Shown here in pieces: positions 1-9,314 of a stretch of DNA of 64,000 nt. Below the pieces are notes generated by a model. That model had not been told where the DNA came from. It did not search any database and was given only the letters and a program-made list of their open reading frames with translations. The DNA comes from G963663315 sp965204925 (lineage in GTDB: Bacteria > Pseudomonadota > Gammaproteobacteria > Arenicellales > Poriferihabitantaceae). A program made the position numbers and the translations under genes. The DNA lies in contig OZ242021.1 of the NCBI GenBank assembly GCA_965204925.1, positions 2,108,001-2,172,000 of the forward strand, in the 5' to 3' direction. The first letter of the stretch is position 1; every line of letters begins with the position of its first letter.

Positions 1-1311
1 CTGATGCTCATCACCGATCCGTATCTGCGGCGCAAAGTGTGACCCGGCCATCATTAGCGCGAAGGCCGCGGCGATTACGATTGCCGCGGGTCCGCGACGC
101 GCTACAAGGGCGATTCGGGACCATAGCGGACGCAACAGATCGTCTCTTGCGTGGGCCGTGCGAATTTGCCCGGCATCGGCGCGAAACCAGGAAACCAGGA
201 CCGGCAACAGCGCCAGGTTGGTCAGCAGAATGAAGGCGACTCCGAGACTTGCGGTGATTGCGATTTCCCGGATGACCTGCACATCTATCAGCGAGATGGC
301 GATAAAGCCGACCGAGTCGGAAAGCAATGCCACAGCGCCGGGCAGTAACAAGCGGCGGAAACTGATACGTGTAGCCTCCAGTCCACCGGCGCCCCGAACG
401 ATTTCGTCCCTGACCGAATTGATCAGTTGTACCCCGTGGCTGACCCCGATCGTAAAGACCAGAAACGGTACAAGGATGGACAGCGGATCTATGCCGAAGC
501 CAAGCGCCGTGACTCCGCCCAGCTGCCAGACTACTGCTGTCAGGGAGCAGGCCAGCGCCGCCAGCGTCAGATGAAGCGAATGGGTATGGATATAGACAAA
601 CAGGCCGGTAACGAAAAAAGCGATTCCGAAAAAGGCAATCACACGGGTTGCGCTGGCTGCAATATCGCCGACCATCCTGGCAAATCCAATGATGTGTACA
701 CTCATACCGGGGCGCTTTTCGGCCTGTGTGCGGATGGCCTCAAGCTGCTGCGCAACCTGCGGATAATCCAGTCGTTCCCCGGTGTCCGGATGAAATTCCT
801 GCAATTTGCCGCGCACGAGAGCGCCGCTGAAATCATTGGCTACCAGTTGACCGACAATATCGGCCTTGAGGATATTTTCTCGCACGCGGGCAAATCCGGC
901 TGCCGTTGGACTGAAGTCGGCGGGCATTACATTGCCTGCAATGATGCCGTCTTCGACGACCTCAAAGAAACGCACATTGGGAGTCAGTATTGAGTATACC
1001 TGGGTACGGTCGATCCCCGGCAGAAAGAACATGGCATCGGTTACCTCGCGCAATGTGTCAAAAAATTCCGGGGTAAACATATCTCCACTGTCTGCCATCA
1101 ACGCGACCACGACTTGGTCGGCGCCGCCGAACTTGTCGCGATACTTGACGAATGTGTGCATGTATTCGTGTTGCAACGGCACGAGCTTGGTAAAACCGGC
1201 ATCCACCCGAAGTCCGGTTGCAAACCAGCCCATGAGCAGGGTAAGCAGGATAAAGGCCGCCAGTACAAGCAAGCGGTTCGAGAACAGCAGCTTTTCAATC
1301 GCGGCAGTCAA
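1..1311 (-). CDS. MMPL/RND-family permease, partial (runs off the left edge)
   Basis: Inner-membrane RND-type exporter of the MMPL class, probably moving a lipid or hydrophobic compound. About 437 residues are visible. The N-terminus has one membrane helix (residues about 12-30), a periplasmic domain to about residue 215, then a bundle of hydrophobic helices containing short charged turns typical of the family. The C-terminal half lies outside the window. I chose TTG at 1309-1311 because a TGA lies in frame 18 bases upstream and the body begins directly after it. An ATG above that TGA would give only a short peptide. It is the last visible gene of a minus-strand cluster with YCF48-like, DUF1329 and DUF1302 proteins, a grouping that recurs in Proteobacteria. 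The substrate is unknown. Confidence 0.85.
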   Translation of the reverse strand, partial: MTAAIEKLLFSNRLLVLAAFILLTLLMGWFATGLRVDAGFTKLVPLQHEYMHTFVKYRDKFGGADQVVVALMADSGDMFTPEFFDTLREVTDAMFFLPGIDRTQVYSILTPNVRFFEVVEDGIIAGNVMPADFSPTAAGFARVRENILKADIVGQLVANDFSGALVRGKLQEFHPDTGERLDYPQVAQQLEAIRTQAEKRPGMSVHIIGFARMVGDIAASATRVIAFFGIAFFVTGLFVYIHTHSLHLTLAALACSLTAVVWQLGGVTALGFGIDPLSILVPFLVFTIGVSHGVQLINSVRDEIVRGAGGLEATRISFRRLLLPGAVALLSDSVGFIAISLIDVQVIREIAITASLGVAFILLTNLALLPVLVSWFRADAGQIRTAHARDDLLRPLWSRIALVARRGPAAIVIAAAFALMMAGSHFAPQIRIGDEHQ

Positions 1312-1387
1312 AAATATATCCGGAAATCAGGAAAGTTTCGTACTCATCGACTGGTATGTATCCGCAGGCCCGGTTGGCTCCATAATT

Positions 1388-2353
1388 CTACAGACGCGCC
1401 CACGGCAGACGAAGAATCCCGAATTCTCCGATTAGCAGTATATTTCCGTCGGTCAGGGGTAAGGCGGTCGAGATGCCCTGACGAGATGGCAGCTGTTGCG
1501 GCGATACGCTGTGCCCGCCGTCCATACTGGTGAGCAGGGTTCCTTGCAGGCCGGTGATTAGCAGGGCGCCGGATTGCAGTTGCACGGCGCTGGTCAGAGT
1601 GGCCGTGGTGGCGGTCGGTACCTGTACCCAGTGGTCCCCGTTGTCCGCGGAGCGGAACAGGCGCCCGCGGATTCCCAGTAGCAGCAGCTGTTTATCTTCC
1701 AGCGCCAGGGCATTGAGCCATGAGCCATGGTAAGGAGAAGATAATTCCCGCCAGTTGTCTCCACCGTCGTCGGAACGGTAGATTACCCCGGCTTCGGCAG
1801 CAATGAAAAGCTGGCGCGGTGCAAGCGGCAGCAATGCATTCAGGTGAAAATCATCCTCGCTGATAGTGCGTGAAGTCCAGGTATCACCGCCATCTTCGGT
1901 AACCAGGAAATAGCCGTAGGCGCCGATGGCAAAGCCGGTGCGCGCGTCCCGGAACCAGACATCAAGCAAAGGACGCTCTTCCCCGGGCGCATAGTGCATC
2001 AACTGCCAGCTTGCGCCACCGTTGCGGGTGCGCAGAATCACGGCATCATGACCGACTGCCCATCCGGTTTGCGGGTCGTGCATGTGTACTGCGGTAAGCA
2101 GGGTACGGACGGGTACCTGCGCCAATTGCCAGGTGACTCCGTCATCCGTTGAGGTCAGGATGTGCCCGCGTTCACCGACTACCACCAGGCGCGAACCGGC
2201 CACAGCGCCGTCCAGCAGCAGTGAACGGCTTGCCGGAGGCGAGGACGAAATTGCCGGTTCAGCCGCGTTGCTGTGCGCTGCCGATACTTGCGCCGCCAGA
2301 CACAGGATCAATATCAGTATGGCTGTATTGTGAACCGGGGGGCATAATGTCAT
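1388..2353 (-). CDS. YCF48/BNR-repeat beta-propeller protein, exported
   Basis: Predicted periplasmic or surface beta-propeller of 321 residues. A signal peptide covers about residues 1-30 (hydrophobic core followed by an Ala-rich cleavage region). The rest consists of repeated blades with the Asp-box style S/T-x-D-x-G-x-x-W pattern, for example STDDGVTW, TEDGGDTW and RSDDGGDNW. This matches the YCF48/photosynthesis-system-II-assembly-factor-like family. In non-photosynthetic bacteria these proteins sit beside MMPL transporters and DUF1302/DUF1329 proteins and probably act as an accessory scaffold. It follows the DUF1329 gene after 22 bases and precedes the RND permease by 76 bases, so co-transcription is likely. 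The molecular role is inferred from context only. Confidence 0.85.
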   Translation of the reverse strand: MTLCPPVHNTAILILILCLAAQVSAAHSNAAEPAISSSPPASRSLLLDGAVAGSRLVVVGERGHILTSTDDGVTWQLAQVPVRTLLTAVHMHDPQTGWAVGHDAVILRTRNGGASWQLMHYAPGEERPLLDVWFRDARTGFAIGAYGYFLVTEDGGDTWTSRTISEDDFHLNALLPLAPRQLFIAAEAGVIYRSDDGGDNWRELSSPYHGSWLNALALEDKQLLLLGIRGRLFRSADNGDHWVQVPTATTATLTSAVQLQSGALLITGLQGTLLTSMDGGHSVSPQQLPSRQGISTALPLTDGNILLIGEFGILRLPWARL

Positions 2354-2375
2354 GTGGGAAAGTCAAGGATGCCAA

Positions 2376-3743
2376 TCAGCGCAGGCCTTCACGGCGCAGG
2401 GCTCCCGGAGTGAAATCCCGGCTGGTGACATCCACATCCCAGGTGCACATGTCATATTCATTGTTCAGACCAAGCGCCAGATAGCGCCCGGCCTGCAGGT
2501 CGGTGTGTACTTCCAGAGTCAGCCAGGTCATTGGTTTCTGGTAATAATTGATGACATGGCCTTCCGACACTCTCCATATCTGGTCCCGGTTGTCGTATAT
2601 ATCAGCCAGCAGAATATGCCAGGAATCTTCATCTACATACATGGTGCGGCGCTTGTAGATATGCGTTGCGTCCTCCTTCAGGGTTGCTTCGACCACCCAT
2701 ACCCGATGCAGTTCGTAACGCAGATTCTGCGGATTGAGGTGCAGTGGATGGAGGATATCGGAGAAAGACAGTTTATCGCTGTGCAGCCTGTAGGCGTTGT
2801 AAGGCACATATATTTCGCGTTTGCCAAGCAGTTTCCAGTCATATCGGTCCACCGCCCCATTGAAAATGTCGTACTGGTCGGAGGTGCGTAACCCGTCGCT
2901 GGTGGTGCCCGGATTATCGTAAGCGACATTCGGAGCCCGCCTTACCCGGCGCTGACCGGGATTGTAAGTCCAGGCCCGGCGCGGCTCACGCAACTGGTTC
3001 AGGGTTTCGTGCACCAGCAGCAGGTCACCGGCCAATCGGGCCGGGGCCAGTACCTTCTGTTTGAACAGAAACATGGTGTTGTCCAGCTGTTCCGGCGTCA
3101 TGCCGGGCAGCGCGTAACGCAGTTCGAACTCCAGCCCGTACTTCACCATGGTATAGTCGCCTCTACGGGTTACTGCCGCTTGCCCCGTGATACATTCAAG
3201 AGTTTCACCGCGGTAACGCAGCAGATGGTTCCAGATCACCTCTTCCCCGTTTTCAGGAATCGGGAACGGGATGCCGATTACCGCGCCTTCCACCCCATTG
3301 CCATCGTCCACCAGTCTGGCCGTTGCGGCAATACGCCGGGTAGCGTCATAGATACGTTGTGGCGCCGCCGCGCTGCGCCGGGTCGGGTAGACTGGGAGAT
3401 AAAATGTCGGCCAGATTTCCAGCATGCGCGCAAGTCCCACGGAGAGCCGGTCGCGGTACTGCTCCAGGTTATCCGCATTGATCACGAATAATGGTTTGTC
3501 TTTTGCGTACGGGTCGCGATGGTGTTCGCCGCGGACATAGCCGGGCGGCGGGGCGGTCAGACCGCCGGTCCAGTCCGGGATCGTGCCGGCGGCATTGCCA
3601 GCGCGTTCCGCTCCGAGAGGGGTCAGATCCTTGCCGAGACGGCTAATCTGTTCAGCGCTTGCCGCGGCGTGCGCCGGAGCAGACACTATAAAACCGGTAA
3701 CGAGTGCAACCCGCAGGAGGCGCGTTATCTTTTCCGGGGCCAT
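2376..3743 (-). CDS. DUF1329 family outer-membrane/periplasmic protein
   Basis: Full-length DUF1329 protein of 455 residues with a signal peptide (residues 1-27, ending in an APAHA-type cleavage site). The mature part carries family-typical segments: an N-terminal LGKDLTPLGAE block, the NWEQY-like NADNLEQYRDRLS region and the DEDSWHILLADIYDNRDQIWR region near residues 370-395. The fold is LolB-like in related proteins, which suggests binding of a lipid or hydrophobic ligand, though the exact function is unknown. Its ATG shares one base with the stop of the DUF1302 gene (TGATG), so translation is probably coupled. Both belong to the same envelope cluster as the RND permease. Confidence 0.9.
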   Translation of the reverse strand: MAPEKITRLLRVALVTGFIVSAPAHAAASAEQISRLGKDLTPLGAERAGNAAGTIPDWTGGLTAPPPGYVRGEHHRDPYAKDKPLFVINADNLEQYRDRLSVGLARMLEIWPTFYLPVYPTRRSAAAPQRIYDATRRIAATARLVDDGNGVEGAVIGIPFPIPENGEEVIWNHLLRYRGETLECITGQAAVTRRGDYTMVKYGLEFELRYALPGMTPEQLDNTMFLFKQKVLAPARLAGDLLLVHETLNQLREPRRAWTYNPGQRRVRRAPNVAYDNPGTTSDGLRTSDQYDIFNGAVDRYDWKLLGKREIYVPYNAYRLHSDKLSFSDILHPLHLNPQNLRYELHRVWVVEATLKEDATHIYKRRTMYVDEDSWHILLADIYDNRDQIWRVSEGHVINYYQKPMTWLTLEVHTDLQAGRYLALGLNNEYDMCTWDVDVTSRDFTPGALRREGLR

Positions 3744-5836
3744 CAGAAAGAGTATTTGATCGAGGTGGTGATAAAGTCGCGGTCGCTCAACAAGTTAGTG
3801 TCGCCGGTCTCCATAGTATAATTGATGTCTCCTTGCCAGCGCGCCAGATAGCTCACACCCAGCCCCAGCGTGAGCGCCTTGCGCCCGTCCAGAAAAGCTC
3901 CGCCAGGGGTCGGGCTGCTGCCATTTACGTCATGCCGCCATTGCAGGTAAGGGGAGAGGCGGGCAGCGCCGACGGCGTTGTTGTAGTAAAGAATCACAGC
4001 CGCGCGATATCCGAAAGAGGTGGCATCGGCGAGTTCTCCGTCAATGCCGTGGCTGTCCAGCGGCTGTACATTCTGGTCCGGCATATCGTGTACGTGCATT
4101 ACTGCCGCTTCTGCGATGACTGCTGCGGTATCCGCTCCCATGGTAGCTCCGAACAGCCTGGTTGCGGTAGCCTGAAACTGGCTTACATCGCGTTTGAGGT
4201 AGCCCTGGACGGGTTTGTCGAGTCGGCTTTTCAAGGCGGCGAGTCGGGCCTGTAACTGACCGGCGGCAGCGGCATCACCGCGCGCAACCGCGTTCGCGAT
4301 CAGAGGTTGCAGCCGCAAGGTTTCGGTAATGGGTTGCAGTCCCTCCTCAAGCAGGCTCTGCTCGGTTCTTTGCAACGGCGTATCGGAGTGGAACGTGTAT
4401 TCTCCCTGAAACGCCCAGCCCGAGTTCCTGTGCACCGTGTTGAAACTGATCCCCATGGTGCGGATATCTTCTGGATATTCGGCGTAGTAGCGCGCCGCTT
4501 TGGCGTAGCGGTCAATGGCAATGAGGCTGGCGGTTCCGGCAGTGCGAGCGGCGACTTCAGCGGCTACCTGTCTGGCGACTCCGGCGTCAAAACGCTGTCT
4601 CTGCGCGGTGTCCAGTCCCGCGAGAAATTGCCCCAGTTGCGCATCCGAACAAGGCGTCCGGAGGTTGAGAGATTGTGTGCAAGCCCGACCGGGCGCCGCC
4701 TGGGATACAGTCTTTTCAAGAGCCATTGCGACCGGACCTGCAGGGTTGGCGACTGCGGCCGCAGCGGCAAGCGCGGCGTCATATCCCGTTTTCCCGGGGA
4801 GCGCCGAGACCAGCGGCAGGCGGCTGTGATGATTGATGAAATAGAATCCGAACTCCGTATCGTTCAGCGCCTCTGAGAAGTACCGGACTGCAAGTCCCCA
4901 TTGACCTGAATCATCCGGTTCCCGATCCGGGCCGCGGGATATACCCAGAAACTTCGGATCATGCGTTTTCTGGAGTGGCAGGCCTTGCGCGGCGAGGGCG
5001 GTATTGATGATCGGAGTAAGCGCCCCGAATCCGCCGCCCTTGTCCGTTGTCGCGCCATCCAGAGCCCCTCCGGAGAGGAAGGCTGTATTGCCTCCGGCGC
5101 CGAAGTAATCATTGGCAGAGAAATAGGTGCCGGCCGCATCTGCTTCCGTTTTCTCCCAGCGCAGCTGATAAAAACCCTCGACTGTCAGTTGGTCGGTTGG
5201 CGCTATGGATGTCGAGAGCATTGGCACGGGCACCAGACCTTCCCGCAATTCCGCGCCCGGCGTGCGGAATTTGGTCACATCAAACGGGTTAATGACGTTT
5301 ACACCGCCCGGGATAAAGGTACTTTCGCCCCAGTTCAGCACGTGCTTGCCGAGGCGTACATCCACCGGTGTTCCGCTTACATCGAATGTGTTGGTGACAT
5401 ACAGATCCAATAGCTCAAGGTCGTCGCCCGCTACCTCTTTCGCCTCTTCGGATAAAGAGATATGGTTGCGTGTTCCATTGCGGTTCTCGAAGTCCAGGAA
5501 GCCGGTGAAGCGCGTGAACAGGCTGATATTCTCGTGATTGACCTCCAGCTCACTGGTGAATTTCGAGGTGTTACTGACCAGACCGCGGCTGTAGTTGCGC
5601 GTGCCGTCGTCGGTATTGATAGTAGTCAAGCCATAATCCGGCCTGGCAACGCGAAGGGTAAGGCCGTGAGAGATGGTCGTATCAAAACTGCCGCTCCATT
5701 CTCCGTTACCAATCCCGATTGCCTGTGCCGGAGGTGACGCGGACAATGCCAGCCCAGCTATGAATACAGCAGCCAGCAAACCATGAACCGGAACGGTGAC
5801 TGAGTGGGTGGGGCGTTCGGGCGTCAGATAGTTCAT
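3743..5836 (-). CDS. DUF1302 family outer-membrane beta-barrel protein
   Basis: Large outer-membrane barrel protein, 697 residues from the chosen start. A signal peptide covers about residues 1-39, then come many amphipathic strands and a C-terminal Phe (ITTSIKYSF), the usual BAM recognition signal. The longer reading frame to 5893 is rejected because a strong GGAGGA ribosome-binding site lies 5 bases before the ATG at 5834-5836. The central region (about residues 340-570) holds Ala-rich helical insertions not expected in a plain porin. DUF1302 proteins are typically encoded beside DUF1329 and RND exporters, and may form the outer-membrane part of a trans-envelope route for hydrophobic compounds. 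That role is an inference. Confidence 0.88.
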   Translation of the reverse strand: MNYLTPERPTHSVTVPVHGLLAAVFIAGLALSASPPAQAIGIGNGEWSGSFDTTISHGLTLRVARPDYGLTTINTDDGTRNYSRGLVSNTSKFTSELEVNHENISLFTRFTGFLDFENRNGTRNHISLSEEAKEVAGDDLELLDLYVTNTFDVSGTPVDVRLGKHVLNWGESTFIPGGVNVINPFDVTKFRTPGAELREGLVPVPMLSTSIAPTDQLTVEGFYQLRWEKTEADAAGTYFSANDYFGAGGNTAFLSGGALDGATTDKGGGFGALTPIINTALAAQGLPLQKTHDPKFLGISRGPDREPDDSGQWGLAVRYFSEALNDTEFGFYFINHHSRLPLVSALPGKTGYDAALAAAAAVANPAGPVAMALEKTVSQAAPGRACTQSLNLRTPCSDAQLGQFLAGLDTAQRQRFDAGVARQVAAEVAARTAGTASLIAIDRYAKAARYYAEYPEDIRTMGISFNTVHRNSGWAFQGEYTFHSDTPLQRTEQSLLEEGLQPITETLRLQPLIANAVARGDAAAAGQLQARLAALKSRLDKPVQGYLKRDVSQFQATATRLFGATMGADTAAVIAEAAVMHVHDMPDQNVQPLDSHGIDGELADATSFGYRAAVILYYNNAVGAARLSPYLQWRHDVNGSSPTPGGAFLDGRKALTLGLGVSYLARWQGDINYTMETGDTNLLSDRDFITTSIKYSF

Positions 5837-5947
5837 GAGTTCCTCCAGTTGTGCGGTATCGGAAAATTTCCTCAACATTACTATAACATACATGAACTTT
5901 CAAGAATTTTTCAAGGATTTTTCGGGCGCCATGCCGGTATAGGAGGA

Positions 5948-6754
5948 TCAGCCTTGGGCATCCTCCTGTATGAGCCGCTGGCTGATTCCCGCGGTGTTGA
6001 ATCCCGCGTCCACATAGGTGATTTCTCCGGTGATGCCCGAGGCCAGATGCGAGCACAGGAAGGCGGCCGCATTGCCAACTTCCTCAATCGTTACGGCACG
6101 ACCGAGAGGGGCTACTTTCTCGAAGTGTTCAAGCATTTTTTTGAAATTTCCGATCCCGGACGCCGCGAGGGTGCGGATGGGTCCGGCCGAGATTCCGTTT
6201 ACGCGGATGCCTTCCCTGCCCAGCGACTGGGCCATATAGCGCACATTGGCTTCCAGGCTGGCTTTGGCAAGCCCCATGACGTTGTAGTTCGGCATGGAAC
6301 GAAGCGAGCCGATATACGTTAATGTCAGCATAGCTCCGTTTCTGTCTTTCATGAGCGGCAACGCTGCCCGGGCCATCGCGGCAAAACTGTAGGAGCTGAT
6401 TTCATGGGATATCCTGAACCCTTCACGAGTCACCGCATCCAGGTAAAGACCTTCCAGTTCTTCGCGGGGGGCAAACGCGATGGAATGAACCAGTATATCC
6501 AGTCCATCCCAGGCCTTGTCCAGCGCCGTGAACAGTTCTTCGATTTGACGGTCACTGCCAACATCGCAGGGCAAGACGATTTCCGCGCCAAGCTGCGTGG
6601 CCAGTTTTTCCACCCTTGGTTGCATTTTCACGTTCGGATAGGTGAATGCCAGCGCGGCTCCCTCGCGGTGCATGGCCTGTGCGATTCCCCAGGCAATGGA
6701 GCGATTGCTGGCGACTCCGGCGATCAGCGCCCGTTTTCCAGACAGGAAACCCAT
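5948..6754 (-). CDS. fabI: Enoyl-[acyl-carrier-protein] reductase (NADH), FabI
   Basis: Cytoplasmic short-chain dehydrogenase/reductase-type enzyme that carries out the last reduction of each fatty-acid elongation cycle, converting trans-2-enoyl-ACP to acyl-ACP with NADH. It is 268 residues, normal for FabI. The divergent nucleotide-binding motif (GVASNRSIAWGIA) lies at residues 13-25. The FabI-specific active site is present: Tyr147, Tyr157 and Lys164 in the Y-x9-Y-x6-K arrangement within PNYNVMGLAKAS. The start is supported by an AAGGAGG ribosome-binding site a few bases upstream. It is on the minus strand, 111 bases before the DUF1302 gene, with its own 124-base upstream gap, so it may have its own promoter. 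Confidence 0.97.
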   Translation of the reverse strand: MGFLSGKRALIAGVASNRSIAWGIAQAMHREGAALAFTYPNVKMQPRVEKLATQLGAEIVLPCDVGSDRQIEELFTALDKAWDGLDILVHSIAFAPREELEGLYLDAVTREGFRISHEISSYSFAAMARAALPLMKDRNGAMLTLTYIGSLRSMPNYNVMGLAKASLEANVRYMAQSLGREGIRVNGISAGPIRTLAASGIGNFKKMLEHFEKVAPLGRAVTIEEVGNAAAFLCSHLASGITGEITYVDAGFNTAGISQRLIQEDAQG

Positions 6755-6878
6755 TCTGCTACCTCCTTATGTCAAGCTGGCTGGTCGAATTGGTGAACAA
6801 ACCGGTTTTAACAATATCCCGACTACTATACTCCGCCTGTGCGATGGAATCCCTGCACAGTCGGTTTGCGCCCACAGC

Positions 6879-9194
6879 TCAAGACTTGCCCCGACGCTTC
6901 AACCCCGAGCCATCCAGAATAATCAGGAGTGGCGGCAGAAAGAAGAAATCTGCCAAAAGGGCACAGATAACCGTTGCGCTTGCCAATAGCCCAAGAGCCT
7001 GATTGCTGGTTATTCCCGAGGCGCCAAACACCAGAAATCCCAGTGCAAATACAGCGGTAGTCGCCAGAAGGGCCTTGCCGACCGCGCCGAAGGCAGACTG
7101 GACAGACTCGGACGGGAGCAAGCCATTACTGCGCGCCCGCAAATACTTGGTCATGAAGTGGATCGTATCGTCCACGATGATGCCAAACGCGATTGCGGTA
7201 ACGACCGAGGCGGAGACCCCGACCTGACCGACCACGTATCCCCATAAACCCATGGCCATGGCAGCAGGAACGAAATTCGGTATCAGGCTGATCAGACCGA
7301 ATCGCAGGCTTCTGAATATAAAGACCAGCAGTAACGATACAATACCCATTGCCATGATCGTGCCGATCAGCATGTTCACGATGTTCCTTTTGATGGAGTA
7401 AGACCCGACAATAGTAACCCCGGTAGCCCCGGTCTCCAGTCGGGGGGCATTTTCACGAAGCCAGGCCCGGGCGCGATGATCAAGGTCAATCTTCTCGTTG
7501 GTGGTCAGGCTTTTCAGCGCTGCTGTCAGGCGCATGGCTGAGCGCTCGATATTCATGACATTGTTCAGGTCCAGACCTACTGGCAGCGAGAACTCGTACA
7601 GGAGAAGATACTGGGCAACCAGATCGGAATGTTGCGGGATCCTGTAGAAATCCGGGTCGTCGCCATTCAGGTTCTTGTTCAGGCGCTTCATGATATTGAC
7701 TATACTGAAGACGTGAGTCACCTCAGGCTGCGACCTGAGCCAACTGGAGAAATCATCAACCTGTGCGAGAAATTCGACATCGGTGACGCCACCCTCACGC
7801 CCGGAATCGAGCGAATATTCGAATGGCTCCAGCCCGGAAAAATTTTCGCTGACAAAATCTGTCGCCTGCCGGAATTCGTATTGCTCACCGAGAAGTTCAA
7901 GATGATTGTCGTCCAGCTCCAAGCGTGGGATGCCGGCTATCAGAATCGCTATGATAACGGCGAATGTGCAGAGTACAGCGACATGACGGGAAACGATAAA
8001 GCGCCCGAATCTGTCAAAAAAACGATCGAATATATCGGTCTTTCCGGCGCTTTCGGGGCGAATGCGCACAGGCATCAGGGACAGGGTTGCAGGCAACAGT
8101 GTAACCGAAAAGACGAAGGCAATCAGCGCGCCGAACGCCACGATATTGCCCATCACCCGAAACGGCGGCATTTCGGAAAAATTCAGGCTGAGAAAACCGA
8201 TTGCGGTGGTGAGGGAAGTCAGGAAAACAGGCCAGACATTGGTCCTGACAGAGTCCATGGCCGCTTGTTTGCGGTCCATGCCGCGGCGCAGGCCCGCCAG
8301 CATGGTTCCAATGATATGCACACAATGCGCGACTGCGATTGCCATCATGACGAACAGCGCCGCTCCGCTCTCGCCATACAGTTTCATCCCGGTCCACCCG
8401 GCAAAACCCAGTGAAGGCAGGATAACCGAGACTATGATCACGAAAATGGCGATCGTTCCCCATAGCGATCGCAGCATAACAAACGCGACCAGCAGCATAA
8501 TCCCGAGCGCGGCAGGGGCAAGAACGCCCATATCCTCGTCCAGGGCATCGCGAACGGAGCGATTGAGGAAAAGCTCCCCGGTCAGGTGATATTCATGGCT
8601 TGAGTATTTCGCCTGGGCGGCAGCTGCCGTGGCGCGCAGGGAATCAACGGCTTCGACTTTTGCCAGTTGTCGATTTTCGGGAAGCGCAAAACTGACATGA
8701 AACCCGGCAACACGACCATCACGGGAAACCAGACGCCCGGCCACCTCTTCGCTGCCGAGCGCAATTTCCCGGATATGTTCAATATCGCTATCCGGCAGGG
8801 AAGCCGCTTCATCAACCAGGGGATCGACAATCAGTTCGTCACCAATACCGCGGCTGTGTGAGTAGTTAGCCAGCGAATCGACACGAGTAACGTAAGGTGT
8901 TCGCCACAGCTGTTCGGTCAACTCTTCTACGGCAACGAGCGCTTCCCGTGTGAAAATATCCCCGCTGCGCGGAGCCAGGGCAATCAACGCAGTGTCGGAA
9001 ATGGCGTAAGTGTCCTCAAACTCATCCAGCTCGACAAGATGCGGATCATCTTCGCTGAAATGATTACGAAAATCGACATCGACTGCAACGAGACGCCAGA
9101 GGCCGGCGGCAAGTATCATGATGGCCAGCAAAGAGAGCAGAATAGTCACCCGCGGGCGGTCCATGATGCGCGCTATCCAGGGATGCGGATTCAT
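6879..9194 (-). CDS. RND/MMPL-family transporter permease
   Basis: Full-length inner-membrane permease of 771 residues. The layout is the classic duplicated RND fold: helix 1 at about 16-37, a first periplasmic domain to about 220, a block of helices at about 225-375, a helix at about 402-420, a second periplasmic domain to about 610, and a final helix block at about 615-760. The second half carries the conserved acidic motif IAFGIIVDDTIHF in a membrane helix, matching the proton-relay region of MMPL and sterol-sensing-like RND proteins. No membrane-fusion protein or outer-membrane channel lies beside it, so it resembles the stand-alone lipid/hopanoid exporter type rather than AcrB. The substrate is unknown. 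The C-terminus is short and basic. Confidence 0.9.
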   Translation of the reverse strand: MNPHPWIARIMDRPRVTILLSLLAIMILAAGLWRLVAVDVDFRNHFSEDDPHLVELDEFEDTYAISDTALIALAPRSGDIFTREALVAVEELTEQLWRTPYVTRVDSLANYSHSRGIGDELIVDPLVDEAASLPDSDIEHIREIALGSEEVAGRLVSRDGRVAGFHVSFALPENRQLAKVEAVDSLRATAAAAQAKYSSHEYHLTGELFLNRSVRDALDEDMGVLAPAALGIMLLVAFVMLRSLWGTIAIFVIIVSVILPSLGFAGWTGMKLYGESGAALFVMMAIAVAHCVHIIGTMLAGLRRGMDRKQAAMDSVRTNVWPVFLTSLTTAIGFLSLNFSEMPPFRVMGNIVAFGALIAFVFSVTLLPATLSLMPVRIRPESAGKTDIFDRFFDRFGRFIVSRHVAVLCTFAVIIAILIAGIPRLELDDNHLELLGEQYEFRQATDFVSENFSGLEPFEYSLDSGREGGVTDVEFLAQVDDFSSWLRSQPEVTHVFSIVNIMKRLNKNLNGDDPDFYRIPQHSDLVAQYLLLYEFSLPVGLDLNNVMNIERSAMRLTAALKSLTTNEKIDLDHRARAWLRENAPRLETGATGVTIVGSYSIKRNIVNMLIGTIMAMGIVSLLLVFIFRSLRFGLISLIPNFVPAAMAMGLWGYVVGQVGVSASVVTAIAFGIIVDDTIHFMTKYLRARSNGLLPSESVQSAFGAVGKALLATTAVFALGFLVFGASGITSNQALGLLASATVICALLADFFFLPPLLIILDGSGLKRRGKS

Positions 9195-9299
9195 CTTGGG
9201 TGTCCTGTCGGGAAATTCTCGTGGTGGATGTGTTTTACGGCTTTTGAGTCTAATAATACTATAGTTGCATAAATCCGGGACAATAATTTACTCCTGACC

Positions 9300-9314
9300 C
9301 TCGCCACATCTGCC
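9300..9314. repeat. 15-bp outer flank repeat A, left copy
   Basis: The 15 bases CTCGCCACATCTGCC directly abut the left end of the first IS remnant and recur exactly at 14907-14921, directly abutting the right end of the second remnant. They read as the two halves of a single target-site duplication on the chromosome. Confidence 0.85.

Noticed and set aside
158..1533. Several plus-strand frames of 65-189 codons over the left end
   Set aside because: They are opposite-strand shadows of the RND permease and YCF48 genes; no motifs or ribosome-binding sites, while the minus-strand products match known families throughout.
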